This document shows positions 8,611 to 16,975 of a stretch of DNA of 64,000 nt, piece by piece; position 1 is the first letter of the stretch, and each line of letters opens with the position of its first letter. The notes below the pieces were generated by a model. It had not been told where the DNA came from. It saw only the letters and a list, made by a program, of their open reading frames with translations, and did no database searches. The DNA is from Halomonas sp. NO4 (GTDB lineage: Bacteria; Pseudomonadota; Gammaproteobacteria; Pseudomonadales; Halomonadaceae). Location of the stretch: the NCBI RefSeq assembly GCF_010994375.1, contig NZ_WHMA01000002.1, positions 1-64,000 of the forward strand, in the 5' to 3' direction. Position numbers and translations under genes: made by a program.

Positions 8611-9552
8611 TTAGCCGGCCAGCCACTGCACGAGCTGGTGGTAGAGTGGAATGCCCACTATCACGTTGAGGGGGAAGGTGAAACCGAGCGAAGCGAGCAT
8701 CGCCAGGCCGATGTTGGCCTCGGGAATGGCGGTTCGCATGGCGGCCGGGGCGGCGATATAGGAGGCACTGGCGGCGAGCGCCGTCAGGATCAACAGCGAC
8801 CCGGTGGGCAGGCCCAGGGCAAGACCCACGGCGAGTCCGGCCAGGGACAGAGCGGGCGGGGCGAGCAGGGCGAAGGCGAGCAGGCGCCAGTGCCGCCAGG
8901 GCAGCGGACGCAGGGTTTCGGCGGCTGTCAGGCCCATCTCCAGCAGGAAGAGAGCCAGCACGGCGTGGAAGGCGCCGGTGAGCAGGTCGGTGACGTTGGC
9001 GCCCTGGGCCGGGCCGTACATGGCGCCGATCACCACGCCGCCGGCGAGCAGGATGACGCCGCGGTTGGTCAGGGTCTCGTGCCACAGGCCGCTCATGGCC
9101 TCGCGGGACTGGGCGCCCCGGTAGCGGCGGTAGAGGGCGATGGCCACCATGATCGCCGGCAGCTCCATCATGACGAGATAGAGGGTGACCTCGGCGCCGA
9201 TGGGCAGGCCGCGCCCTTCGGCAAACGCCAGGGCCACGGCGAAGGTGCCGGCGCTCACCGAGCCGTAGTGAGCGGCGAGGCTGGCGCTGTCGGCGGCGGA
9301 GAGTCGCACCACACGGCGCAGGATCGGCATCAGCGCCAGGGGGATCAGCGCGCCGAGCGCCGCCACGGCGGCGAGTTCCGGCACCAGCGACCAGCCGAGA
9401 TTGCCGTAGAGTGCCATGCCGCCCTTGAGGCCGATGGTCAGCATCAGCAGCAGGCTCAGGGTGTCATAGGCGGCCTTGGGTATGGTCAGGTCGGACTTCA
9501 CTATCCCGGCCAGCAGGCCGAGCAGGAAGAACATCACCACGATATCGGGCAT
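8611..9552 (-). CDS. SbtA-type sodium-dependent bicarbonate permease
   Basis: A 313-residue inner-membrane protein with about ten hydrophobic segments, matching the SbtA/DUF897 family that in cyanobacteria imports bicarbonate with sodium. Recognisable blocks are GLLAGIVKSDLTIP at the N-terminus, LLMLTIGLKGGMAL, HYGSVSAGTFAVALAF, and near the C-terminus ASASYIAAPAAMRTAIPEAN and FTFPLNVIVGIPLYH. The ATG at 9552 places the first membrane segment as in the family; an ATG at 9585 is possible. No SbtB partner is adjacent. It is divergent from a LysR gene with a palindrome between them. In a heterotroph it may supply bicarbonate to carboxylases such as the neighbouring LiuBD, but that is inference. 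Confidence 0.88.
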   Translation of the reverse strand: MPDIVVMFFLLGLLAGIVKSDLTIPKAAYDTLSLLLMLTIGLKGGMALYGNLGWSLVPELAAVAALGALIPLALMPILRRVVRLSAADSASLAAHYGSVSAGTFAVALAFAEGRGLPIGAEVTLYLVMMELPAIMVAIALYRRYRGAQSREAMSGLWHETLTNRGVILLAGGVVIGAMYGPAQGANVTDLLTGAFHAVLALFLLEMGLTAAETLRPLPWRHWRLLAFALLAPPALSLAGLAVGLALGLPTGSLLILTALAASASYIAAPAAMRTAIPEANIGLAMLASLGFTFPLNVIVGIPLYHQLVQWLAG

Positions 9553-9605
9553 TGGGGAATCTCGCGCAGGGGGAACGCCGCGCATTGTGGGGAGATGCTG
9601 ATATT

Positions 9606-9629
9606 GATACCAATTAGCTTTATGGTATC
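9606..9629. promoter_or_regulatory. Candidate LysR operator between sbtA-like gene and regulator
   Basis: Perfect 7-bp arms GATACCA (9606-9612) and TGGTATC (9623-9629) flank a 10-base AT-rich spacer. It is midway between two divergent genes, one a LysR regulator, and contains the dyad form that family uses. Confidence 0.65.
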
Positions 9630-9671
9630 TGGTAATAGATGATTCTCTATGTAGTGCCTGGAGCGCCGACC

Positions 9672-10634
9672 ATGAACATTCGCCATCTCACCTTTCGCCT
9701 GCTGCAGGTCTACGTGGCCGTGGTGCGCAGCGGCTCCATGAGCGAGGCGGCGCGTCTGCTGCACCTCACCCAGCCCACCGTCTCGCAGCAGTTGAAGCGC
9801 CTCGCTGAGGCGGTGGGCGAGCCGCTTCTCGAGAGTCGTCACGGGCGGCTGGTGCCCACCGAGGCGGGCAGCGAGCTCTACCGCGCCAGTCGCGAGGTTC
9901 TGGGGCGCTTTGCCGACTTCGACGACTACCTGACGGCGCTGCGCGGCGGTGAACGTGGGCGCTTCTCCATCGCCCTGGTCAACACCGCGCAGTACGTGCT
10001 GCCGCGCCTGCTCGGCCCCTTCAGCCAGGCGCATCCGGAGGTGGACGTGACGGTGCATATCGGCAATCGCCGCCAGATGCTGACCCGCTTCGAGCGCCAG
10101 GACGACGACCTCTACGTGTTCAGCCACCCGCCCTCGCTGGCCCATGCCGTGGCCGGGCGCTTTCTGCGAAACCCCTTGGTGGCGGTTGCGCCGCACGGGC
10201 ATGCCCTGGCCGATCGCGAGCGGGTGACGATGCGTGAACTGCTGGGCGAGCGCTTCCTGCTGCGCGAGCCTGGCTCGGCGACGCGCATGCTCTTCGAGAG
10301 CTGGCTCCAGGAGCAAGGGTTGTCGCTGGGGGCGACGCTGCAGATGGCCAGCAACGAGGCGATTCGCGTGGGGGTGGCTGCGGGCCTGGGGCTGGCCGTG
10401 CTCTCCGAACACGTGCTGCCGCCGGAGCATCCCGATCTGGTGATCCTGCCGGTGGCGGGGCTGCCCATCGAGAGCCATTGGCAGTTCATCGTACGTCGCG
10501 ACCGACGCTTGTCGCACGCGGCGCTGGGCTTTCTGCGATTTGCCGAAGGGCACCTTGCCGAGTGCGTCGAGCCGCGCTTTCTGTGCAACGAGATCGATGG
10601 CCTGCTGGCGGGGCTGGGCGAGGCGGGGGCCTGA
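9672..10634 (+). CDS. LysR-type regulator, probably of the SbtA-like permease
   Basis: A 320-residue LysR regulator. The N-terminal winged helix has SGSMSEAARLLHLTQPTVSQQLKRLAEAVG, residues 18-45, followed by the linker helix and a periplasmic-binding-like effector domain from about residue 90. It resembles CbbR/CmpR-type regulators in starting NIRHLTFRLLQVYVAV. The ATG at 9672 puts the HTH at the usual distance; the upstream extension is not needed. It is divergent from the permease, with a shared palindrome at 9606-9629, so autoregulation and control of the permease are likely. The effector is unknown. Confidence 0.88.
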   Translation: MNIRHLTFRLLQVYVAVVRSGSMSEAARLLHLTQPTVSQQLKRLAEAVGEPLLESRHGRLVPTEAGSELYRASREVLGRFADFDDYLTALRGGERGRFSIALVNTAQYVLPRLLGPFSQAHPEVDVTVHIGNRRQMLTRFERQDDDLYVFSHPPSLAHAVAGRFLRNPLVAVAPHGHALADRERVTMRELLGERFLLREPGSATRMLFESWLQEQGLSLGATLQMASNEAIRVGVAAGLGLAVLSEHVLPPEHPDLVILPVAGLPIESHWQFIVRRDRRLSHAALGFLRFAEGHLAECVEPRFLCNEIDGLLAGLGEAGA

Positions 10635-10645
10635 ACGGCCCCCGC
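10623..10645. terminator. Hairpin between converging LysR and tupA genes
   Basis: Arms GCGGGGGCC (10623-10631) and GGCCCCCGC (10637-10645) surround a 5-base loop that includes the LysR stop codon. It can serve both converging genes; no T-run is seen. Confidence 0.6.
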
Positions 10646-10652
10646 TGACGGG

Positions 10653-11495
10653 TCACTCGGCGTTGGGCGCGTCGCCGGCTTCGGCGCGTGCATTGGGAAA
10701 GAACAGCTGTTGCCCCTTCACCTCGAAATCGGCAATGGCCTGCTGGCCCGCGTCGGAGAGCAGCCAGTCGTGCCACTGCTCGACGAGGTCGTGCTTGAGG
10801 TGCGGGTGGCGTTCGGGGTCGATCAGCACGCTGCCGTACTGGTTGAAGAGCGCCTCGTCACCCTCGAAGAGCAGCGCGAGGTTCTGGCGGTTGTCGAAGG
10901 CGACCCAGGTGGCGCGGTCGGCCATCACGTAGGCGTCCATGCCGGCGGCGGTGTTGAGCGTGGGGCCCATGCCGCTGCCCAGCTCGCGGTACCACTCGCC
11001 GCCGGGCTCCACGCCGGCCGCCTCCCAGAGGCGCAGCTCGGCGCGGTTGGTGCCGCTGTCGTCGCCGCGCGAGGCGAAGGGCGCCTCGGTCTCGGCAATC
11101 CGCGAGAAGGCCGCCTCGACCGTCCCGGCGTCTGCGATGCCGGCCGGGTCGTCGCCGGGGCCGATGACCACGAAATCGTTGTACATCACGTTGGCGCGCT
11201 CGGTGCCGTAGCCCTCGGCGACGAAGCGCTCCTCGCCGGCCGTGTCGTGCACTAGCAGGCTGTCGGCGTCGCCGCGCCGGGCGATCTCGAAGGCCTGGCC
11301 GGTGCCCACGGCGACGACGCGGACCTCGATGTCGGTGGCCTCGGTGAACAGTGGAATGATGGCATCGAAGAGCCCCGAGTTTTCGGTAGAGGTGGTGGAG
11401 GCGAGGGTGATGAAGCGCGCCTCGTCCTGGGCCGTGGCGCCAAGCGAGAGTCCCATCAGGCCGAGTGCGGCCAGGGTGAGTCCGGCTTTCTGCAT
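10653..11495 (-). CDS. tupA: Tungstate ABC transporter substrate-binding protein
   Basis: A 280-residue periplasmic binding protein for tungstate (possibly molybdate). The first 22 residues are a signal peptide ending ATAQ. The mature protein begins with the family block ITLASTTSTENSGLFDAIIP, whose TTST supplies oxyanion ligands. VGTGQAFEIARRGDADSLLVHD and SRGDDSGTNRAELRLW are also typical of TupA. The ATG at 11495 is chosen because it starts the signal peptide; the frame is open further upstream. It is followed on the same strand, in reverse order of coordinate, by tupC and tupB, which lie upstream of it in the transcript. Tungstate rather than molybdate is inferred from the TupA-type N-terminus. 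Confidence 0.94.
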   Translation of the reverse strand: MQKAGLTLAALGLMGLSLGATAQDEARFITLASTTSTENSGLFDAIIPLFTEATDIEVRVVAVGTGQAFEIARRGDADSLLVHDTAGEERFVAEGYGTERANVMYNDFVVIGPGDDPAGIADAGTVEAAFSRIAETEAPFASRGDDSGTNRAELRLWEAAGVEPGGEWYRELGSGMGPTLNTAAGMDAYVMADRATWVAFDNRQNLALLFEGDEALFNQYGSVLIDPERHPHLKHDLVEQWHDWLLSDAGQQAIADFEVKGQQLFFPNARAEAGDAPNAE

Positions 11496-11562
11496 GCTGT
11501 CTTCCTTCTGGTGCACTGAGTGGCGGTGGCCTCGCCCCGCCGAAGCGGCAGGGAGGGCCGGC

Positions 11563-12291
11563 CTACCAGACCAGCTCGCCCGCGAGGAAAGCGCGAGTCG
11601 TCGACGAGGCCGGCGCCGTGAAGAAGCGTTCAGCAGTGCTGTGTTCGACCAGGCTTCCCTCGTGGAGCAGCACCACCTCATCGGCCAGGCGGCGGGCCTG
11701 ATGAAGGTCGTGGGTGGTCATCACGACGCGCGTGCCCAGGGCGTGGAAGTCGCACACCGCTTCCTCCACGGCGCGCATCGAGGCCGGGTCCAGAGCGGCA
11801 GTGGGCTCGTCGAGGAAGAGCACCTCCGGTTCGAGCAGCCAGGCGCGAGCCAGCGCCAGACGCTGCTGCTCGCCGCCGGAGAGCACCCGAGCCGGGCGCT
11901 TTTCCAGGGGCGCCAGACCAAAGCGTGCCAGTGCCTGGCGCGCCAGTGGCTTGCGCGATCGCCAAGGGATGTCGTTGACGGCCAGGGCGTAGGTGAGGTT
12001 GTCCAGGGCCGAGCGGCGTAGCAGCACCGGGCGCTGGAAGACCATGGCCTGGCGCGGCGGTCTGCCCTGCCAGCGCACCCGCCCGCTGCTGGGCGAAAGC
12101 AGGCCGTGGGCGAGGCGCAGCAGCAGACTCTTGCCGGCGCCGTTGGGGCCCATAACCAGAATCCGCCGACAGCCGTCGAGCGTTAGCGTCAGCGGGTTCA
12201 GCAGGGTCTGGCCACGATGCACGACGCCCGCCGCCTCGAGGGCCAGCGCCGGCGCCGAGACGGTGGGCAGGGTTCGCGGCATGTCGTTCAT
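11563..12291 (-). CDS. tupC: Tungstate ABC transporter ATP-binding protein
   Basis: A 242-residue ABC ATPase that powers tungstate import. Walker A is GPNGAGKS near residue 48, the signature is LSGGEQQRLALARA near residue 140, and Walker B is VLFLDEPTAALD with a switch His in TTHDLHQ. It lacks the C-terminal molybdate-binding TOBE domain of ModC, which fits TupC. The ATG at 12291 overlaps the tupB stop (ATGA), so the two are translationally coupled. Promoter is upstream of tupB. Confidence 0.93.
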   Translation of the reverse strand: MNDMPRTLPTVSAPALALEAAGVVHRGQTLLNPLTLTLDGCRRILVMGPNGAGKSLLLRLAHGLLSPSSGRVRWQGRPPRQAMVFQRPVLLRRSALDNLTYALAVNDIPWRSRKPLARQALARFGLAPLEKRPARVLSGGEQQRLALARAWLLEPEVLFLDEPTAALDPASMRAVEEAVCDFHALGTRVVMTTHDLHQARRLADEVVLLHEGSLVEHSTAERFFTAPASSTTRAFLAGELVW

Positions 12292-12992
12292 CCCAGTCGC
12301 CTCCGTGCCGTCTCGCCCATCACATAGGCGCCGGCATTGATCAGGGTGACCAGGCCGAGCAGGACGATGCCGAGTCCCAGCGCCAGTGGCAGGTCGCCCT
12401 TGCTGGTCTCGAGCACGATGGCGGTGGTCATCACCCGGGTGACGCCATCGATGTTGCCGCCGACGATCATCACCGCGCCCACCTCGGCGCTGGCGCGGCC
12501 GAAGCCGGCGAGGATTACCGTGAGCAGGCCGAAGCGCGCGTCCCACAGCAGGGTCGGCATCATGCGCCGTCGCGACAGCCCGAGGGACTGCAGCTGCTCG
12601 CGGTACTCGCCGTGCAGTTCCTCCACCTGCTGGCGGGTCAGCGCCGCGATGATCGGCAGGATCAGCAGCACCTGAGCCACCACCATGGCGGATGGCGTGA
12701 ACAGCAGGCCGAACTGCCCCAGCGGCCCGGCACGCGACAGCAGCAGGTAGACGGTGAGACCGGCCACCACCGGCGGCAGTCCCATGAAGGCGTTGAGCAC
12801 GACGATGATGGCGCTGCGTCCGGGGAAGCGCCACAGGGCCAGGGCGGCCCCCAGCGGCAGGGCGAGCAGGGCGGCGATCAGCACGGCGGTGAGCGACACC
12901 TGCAGGGAGAGGGCGACGATGCTGATCAGGGTATCGTCCAGCCCCAGGATCAGGGCCAGGGCGGTGGTAAAGGGGTTGTCGCTGGCGGTCAT
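12288..12992 (-). CDS. tupB: Tungstate ABC transporter permease
   Basis: A 234-residue inner-membrane permease with five or six hydrophobic segments. The cytoplasmic coupling loop is ASAEVGAVMIVGGNIDGVTRVMTTA, where EVGAVMIVGGNI is characteristic of TupB/WtpB-like permeases. It is the first gene of tupBCA (minus strand). The ATG at 12992 is chosen; a GTG at 12998 is possible. Upstream DNA carries a REP-like repeat (13018-13127), so longer starts are unlikely. Confidence 0.92.
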   Translation of the reverse strand: MTASDNPFTTALALILGLDDTLISIVALSLQVSLTAVLIAALLALPLGAALALWRFPGRSAIIVVLNAFMGLPPVVAGLTVYLLLSRAGPLGQFGLLFTPSAMVVAQVLLILPIIAALTRQQVEELHGEYREQLQSLGLSRRRMMPTLLWDARFGLLTVILAGFGRASAEVGAVMIVGGNIDGVTRVMTTAIVLETSKGDLPLALGLGIVLLGLVTLINAGAYVMGETARRRLG

Positions 12993-13017
12993 GGTCACCC
13001 GGTATGTGAAAAGGCTT

Positions 13018-13127
13018 TGTGGGAGACCTGCTCTCCGGCGGTTCAACGCCTCGACGAAGGCGGCGCCAGGCGCCTGCCGCCTTGGCAGCGCTACGCGCTG
13101 CTTCGCGAGCTGAAGCTCCCTCCCACA
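13018..13127. repeat. REP-like palindromic repeat, copy 3 (upstream of tupB)
   Basis: It is bounded by TGTGGGAG (13018-13025) and CTCCCACA (13120-13127). The core is the inverted form of the liu copies: here CGGTTCAACGCCTCGACGAA, the complement of TTCGTCGAGGCGTTGAACCG. It lies between the tupB start and the tup promoter region. Confidence 0.78.
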
Positions 13128-13251
13128 CTATCTGCAATAGCCTTGGTTCTTATTCTGTGCTGACTGGCATCATGTGCAGAAAAAGCGTTGGCTGCACGCT
13201 ATGCTGAAATTCATGCAGTCATAGACAGGATAGTGCGGAGCCGCGAGCGCC

Positions 13252-14145
13252 ATGACCGTGTCCACGCCACACGCTTACCTGACCACGACGGAAGTGGCCG
13301 ATTACCTGCGCCTCAAGGAGCGCAAGGTCTACGACCTGGTGCGCCAGGGGCAGATTCCCTGCACCAAGGTGACCGGCAAGCTGCTCTTTCCGCGCCACAG
13401 CATCGACCTGTGGCTGATGAACCACCTGGAAGGTGACCAGCCGAGCCAGCGCCCCGTGCCCAGGGTGCTGGCCGGCAGCCAGGACCCGCTGCTCGAATGG
13501 GCGGTGCGCGAGAGCGATGCCGGTCTGGCACTGCTCTGCCATGGCAGCGGCGATGGCGTGCAGCGACTGCTGGGTGGCGAGGCGATGCTGGCCGGCCTGC
13601 ACCTGCTGGACCCGGGAAGCGGCCGCTACAACGCGCCCGAGGCGCTGGGGCTGTCCGGCATGCGTGATCTGGTGGTCGTGCATTGGGCAAGGCGCCGTCA
13701 GGGCCTGTTGCTGCCGCCAGGCAATCCCGCCGGGGTGGTCGCGTTGCCCGATCTCGCTAGAGGCGACCTGGTGGTGGCGCGCCGTCAGCCGGGGGCGGGG
13801 GCCGAGCGGCTGCTGCATTTCCTGCTGGCCGAAGCGGGGCTGGCGCCGGAGGCGCTGGCCTGGGCTGCACACCCGGCGCTTTCCGAGGACGACCTGGCGC
13901 TGGCGATTCGCCAGGGCACGGCAGACGTCGGCCTCGGCGTCGAGGCCGCCGCGCGGCGTCACGGCCTGGCCTTCTTGCCCCTTCACGAGGAGCGTTTCGA
14001 TCTCGCCTTGCGCCGGCGCAGTTATTTCGAACCGCCGGTTCAGCGCCTGCTGGCGTTCGCCCGCGAGGCGCGCTTCCGTGATCAGGCGGCGGCGCTGGGT
14101 GGCTATGACGTCAGCGAGCTGGGCGCCGTCACTTATAACGCCTGA
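13252..14145 (+). CDS. Helix-turn-helix/PBP-like regulator of tungstate transport
   Basis: A 297-residue one-component regulator. Residues 8-60 form an excisionase-type (MerR-like) HTH: YLTTTEVADYLRLKERKVYD followed by a basic wing LLFPRHSIDLWL. The rest is a periplasmic-binding-protein-like domain of the molybdate/tungstate family (LALLCHGSGDGVQRLLGGE, GTADVGLGVEAAARRHGLAFLPL). Such proteins sit beside tup or mod operons and are thought to sense the oxyanion. It is divergent from tupBCA. The gap between them holds a 6-bp-arm dyad GTGCAG-N12-CTGCAC at 13174-13197 that could be its site, though this is weak. The sensed ligand is inferred. Confidence 0.85.
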   Translation: MTVSTPHAYLTTTEVADYLRLKERKVYDLVRQGQIPCTKVTGKLLFPRHSIDLWLMNHLEGDQPSQRPVPRVLAGSQDPLLEWAVRESDAGLALLCHGSGDGVQRLLGGEAMLAGLHLLDPGSGRYNAPEALGLSGMRDLVVVHWARRRQGLLLPPGNPAGVVALPDLARGDLVVARRQPGAGAERLLHFLLAEAGLAPEALAWAAHPALSEDDLALAIRQGTADVGLGVEAAARRHGLAFLPLHEERFDLALRRRSYFEPPVQRLLAFAREARFRDQAAALGGYDVSELGAVTYNA

Positions 14146-14299
14146 GCGGCTTCCGAATAGCTTCCGCACGACAGTGCCGGAACTGCTAGAACTGATAGTG
14201 ACATCGTCACCCGGCCTGTGAGCCGGGCCGGGGACCTGTCTGCGGCGTCGTGGGCAGTGCCGGCGGCGCCCCCCTGACATGGCACTTGGAGGCACCGCC

Positions 14300-15169
14300 A
14301 TGAGTACAACCGACCAACAAGTCAGTGAATACGTGGCTTTCTGGAATGACACCCTGGCCGAGAAGTTCGACCGCTACCAGGAGATCCTGATGAACGGCCT
14401 GAGCTACCACAGCCGGGTCCCCCTGGAGAGGCTCGAGGTGGCGCCTGGCGCGAAAATCCTCGACGTGGGCTGTGGCTGGGGCGATACCGCCATTCAGTTG
14501 GCGTACAAGACCGGCCCGCAAGGGCAGGTGCTGGGTCTGGACTGTGTCGAGCAATTTCTCGACGACGCCCGCTACCGCGCCGTGCAGAACGGGCTGGGCA
14601 ATGTGCGTTTCATCGCTGCCGATGTGGAGCGCTACCCCTTCGAGCCACGCTACGACCTGTGTTTCTCGCGCTTTGGCATGATGTTTTTCGAACATCCCGT
14701 CGTCGCCATGCGCAACATCCACAAGGCGCTCAAGCCGGGCGGCGAGCTGATGTTCATCGTTTGGCGCGACATCGAGGACAACCCCTGGCTGGGGCTACCC
14801 AAGCAGGTGGTGCTCGACTTCCTGCCGCCTCCCGGAGAGGACGCTCGCACCTGCGGCCCCGGCCCCTTCTCCATGGCCAATCCGGACGTGGTCACCCAGC
14901 AGTTGGAGATCGCCGGCTTCACGGACATCGACTTCGAGCGCAACGACGGCCCCGTAGAGGTCGGCGACTCGGTGGAGGACGCCATGGGCTTCCAACTCGC
15001 CCTGGGGCCGGCGGGAGAAGTGTTCCGCGAGGCTGGGGACGAGGCGGAGCGGCAGCGCCCGGAGATCGAGGCAGCGCTGCGCGATGTGCTGGCTCCCTAT
15101 GAGCAGGAGGGCAAGATCGTCATGGGCTCGAGCTCCTGGACCATCACCGCCCGCAAGCCGGAAGGCTGA
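14300..15169 (+). CDS. Class I SAM-dependent methyltransferase
   Basis: A 289-residue methyltransferase of unknown substrate. Motif I is KILDVGCGWGDTAIQLA near residue 53; the acidic motif II residue is in VLGLDCVEQFLDDAR; motif III is around YDLCFSRFGMMFF. The overall form resembles UbiE/COQ5-like small-molecule methyltransferases. GGAGG at 14288-14292 supports the ATG at 14300. It stands alone between a regulator gene and a bidirectional terminator. No neighbour suggests a pathway. Confidence 0.85.
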   Translation: MSTTDQQVSEYVAFWNDTLAEKFDRYQEILMNGLSYHSRVPLERLEVAPGAKILDVGCGWGDTAIQLAYKTGPQGQVLGLDCVEQFLDDARYRAVQNGLGNVRFIAADVERYPFEPRYDLCFSRFGMMFFEHPVVAMRNIHKALKPGGELMFIVWRDIEDNPWLGLPKQVVLDFLPPPGEDARTCGPGPFSMANPDVVTQQLEIAGFTDIDFERNDGPVEVGDSVEDAMGFQLALGPAGEVFREAGDEAERQRPEIEAALRDVLAPYEQEGKIVMGSSSWTITARKPEG

Positions 15170-15211
15170 GTTCGTCCCGCTCGAGCGGACCTTCAGCAGT
15201 GGTCAGGAGAG

Positions 15212-15239
15212 ACGGCCCGCCAGCCAACTGGCGGGCCGT
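15212..15239. terminator. Bidirectional terminator hairpin
   Basis: Perfect 12-bp arms ACGGCCCGCCAG (15212-15223) and CTGGCGGGCCGT (15228-15239) with loop CCAA, between converging genes. Confidence 0.8.
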
Positions 15240-15256
15240 GCTATGTCGAGGGTCGA

Positions 15257-16810
15257 TCACTTCGGTGGCTCGATCACCCAAGGCTCGAGGGCGACTTCGT
15301 TTTTGCAGCTGTCATCGACCTCGGCGTAGGGGTCGGCCAGGAAGGCGTCGATCATGGTCGAGCGGCACTCGTTGACTGGGCTGTGGCCGAGGGCCTGGTA
15401 CTCGACGAACTGCAGGTTGGGCATGCCGGGGCGGACGTGCTCGCTCCAGCGCGTGCCGCAGCAGGGGTCCATCTGGCCGTGGATGGCCAGTGCCGGCGTC
15501 TCGGTTTGAGGCGGATCGTTATGCTCGGCGGGCACGTCGCCGTCTTCGCCCCACCAGGCGCACAGCCACGGTGGCTCGAAGCCGAGCACCGCGGGTTCGC
15601 GCTGGACGGCGGCGGTGGAGTCCGTCGGCGTGGGGCGGTTGCTGCCCATGTCGCCGCACACATGCGACAGGAAGTAGCCCAGCGCATAGTTGGGTGCCGA
15701 CGGCTCGGGGTTGTAGTCATCGAGCAGGAAGAAGTCGTGCAGGCGTGAGTAGTCGCCCGCTTCGATATCGGCGAGCAGGCTCGGCAGCTCGGCGTAGGCG
15801 ACGGGCAGCATCAGGTAGAGGGTGTCGAGAAAGGCCGCGCCATCGAAGTAGAGGCGCTCCTCGCTGCCGTCGCTCTCCTCGACGGTGGCCACGTAGGGGT
15901 GGCCGTCCAGGGTGCGGCGGGCACGGTCGATGGCCAGGAGCCAGTCGGGCAGGAGCTCCCGGCACGCCGGCTCGTCGGCCACGCAGCGCGCGAGCACGTC
16001 GGTAAAGGTCTGCTTGGCGGTGTAGAACTCGTCGACCGGTGGGCGGTTGCGCAGGTGGGCGAACCAGGGCCAGCCGAGAATCGCCGCGCGCACGCTCTCG
16101 GGATGGTACTGGATGAAAGAGAGCACCGTGCCGCTGCCGGTGGAGGAGCCAAAGGCGTCGAGGGTGTCGTAGTCGAGCAGGCGGCGGATCTCATCGACAT
16201 CGCGCGATACGCTGTGCTGGTTGTACTGGGTGACATCGATGCCCTCGTCGGTGAGCTTCTCGTAGCATGCCGTGACCACCGGAGCGATGGCGTCCAGCCG
16301 TTCCATGGGATCGAGCGAGGCGGTGATCGCCGGGGTGTGGATGATGTTGTGGTAGGGCGAGACGGCTGCGTAGTCGGGGCACTCCAGTGCCGGCTCGGCA
16401 TGGATGAAACCGCGGTGATCCATGGTCACCAGGGTGCGCTCGCCGACGTCCTTGAGCAGCTGCTCCAGGTACGCACGGTTGTCGAGCGACGAGTAGCCGG
16501 GGCCGCCGGGGAAGAAGAACACCGGCACGTCGCCATTCTCGGCATGTTCGGGCTGGAATACCGCCACGGGCAGGGCGATGCTGTTGCCGCTGGGCGCGTC
16601 CCAGTTCTCCTCGCCGTGGAAGGTGTAGCACTCTGCATCCAGTTCGCTGAGCGTCTCGGTGGCGCATTCAGCGGGTTCGAGGCGCGGGAGTTCATCGGCA
16701 TCCGACGACTGCGCCTGGGCGGAAAGTGACAGGGCGGACAGGATCAGCAGCAGGGCGCCGGGCAGAAGCCACACCCGGGGCATGCCGTTCAGCGAGGGAA
16801 GGGAGCGCAT
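15257..16810 (-). CDS. Secreted alpha/beta hydrolase with TAP-like C-terminus (S33 peptidase type)
   Basis: A 517-residue exported hydrolase related to proline iminopeptidase/tripeptidyl aminopeptidases. An N-terminal signal peptide runs to about residue 34 (hydrophobic core, then AQAQS). FFFPGGPGYSS near residue 100 is the oxyanion-hole block. The nucleophile elbow is GSSTGSG near residue 220, where GGSYG is usual. The C-terminal TAP-like region has the acid in HGQMDPCCG and the catalytic His in LGHSPVNECR. Many Cys suggest periplasmic disulphides. It may trim peptides or hydrolyse esters; substrate is not predictable. Single gene, ended by the shared hairpin. Confidence 0.85.
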   Translation of the reverse strand: MRSLPSLNGMPRVWLLPGALLLILSALSLSAQAQSSDADELPRLEPAECATETLSELDAECYTFHGEENWDAPSGNSIALPVAVFQPEHAENGDVPVFFFPGGPGYSSLDNRAYLEQLLKDVGERTLVTMDHRGFIHAEPALECPDYAAVSPYHNIIHTPAITASLDPMERLDAIAPVVTACYEKLTDEGIDVTQYNQHSVSRDVDEIRRLLDYDTLDAFGSSTGSGTVLSFIQYHPESVRAAILGWPWFAHLRNRPPVDEFYTAKQTFTDVLARCVADEPACRELLPDWLLAIDRARRTLDGHPYVATVEESDGSEERLYFDGAAFLDTLYLMLPVAYAELPSLLADIEAGDYSRLHDFFLLDDYNPEPSAPNYALGYFLSHVCGDMGSNRPTPTDSTAAVQREPAVLGFEPPWLCAWWGEDGDVPAEHNDPPQTETPALAIHGQMDPCCGTRWSEHVRPGMPNLQFVEYQALGHSPVNECRSTMIDAFLADPYAEVDDSCKNEVALEPWVIEPPK

Positions 16811-16914
16811 GGGGGCACCAATGGGTTGTTGTTGGTGGTGTACCGGTATCGATTCAAGCTAGTGCTGGGGCGTGAGGGCGTCAAACGATGGGTCAACGTC
16901 AAGAATCACCTGGT

Positions 16915-16975
16915 TCACAGCCGTTGTCGGATGATCTCGCCCACCCCGCCGTCGACATTGCTCAGCCGCTTCCCA
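16915..16975 (-). pseudogene. Duplicated 3' end of the DUF503 gene
   Basis: The minus-strand frame ending with a stop at 16915-16917 encodes VDGGVGEIIRQRL preceded by GKRLSN. It matches the C-terminus of the intact DUF503 protein at 19496-19777 (VDGRVGEIIQQRL), with about 50 of 59 bases the same. The relic overlaps the last codons of the permease gene at 16962. It has no start or body and marks a past duplication or recombination. Confidence 0.75.
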
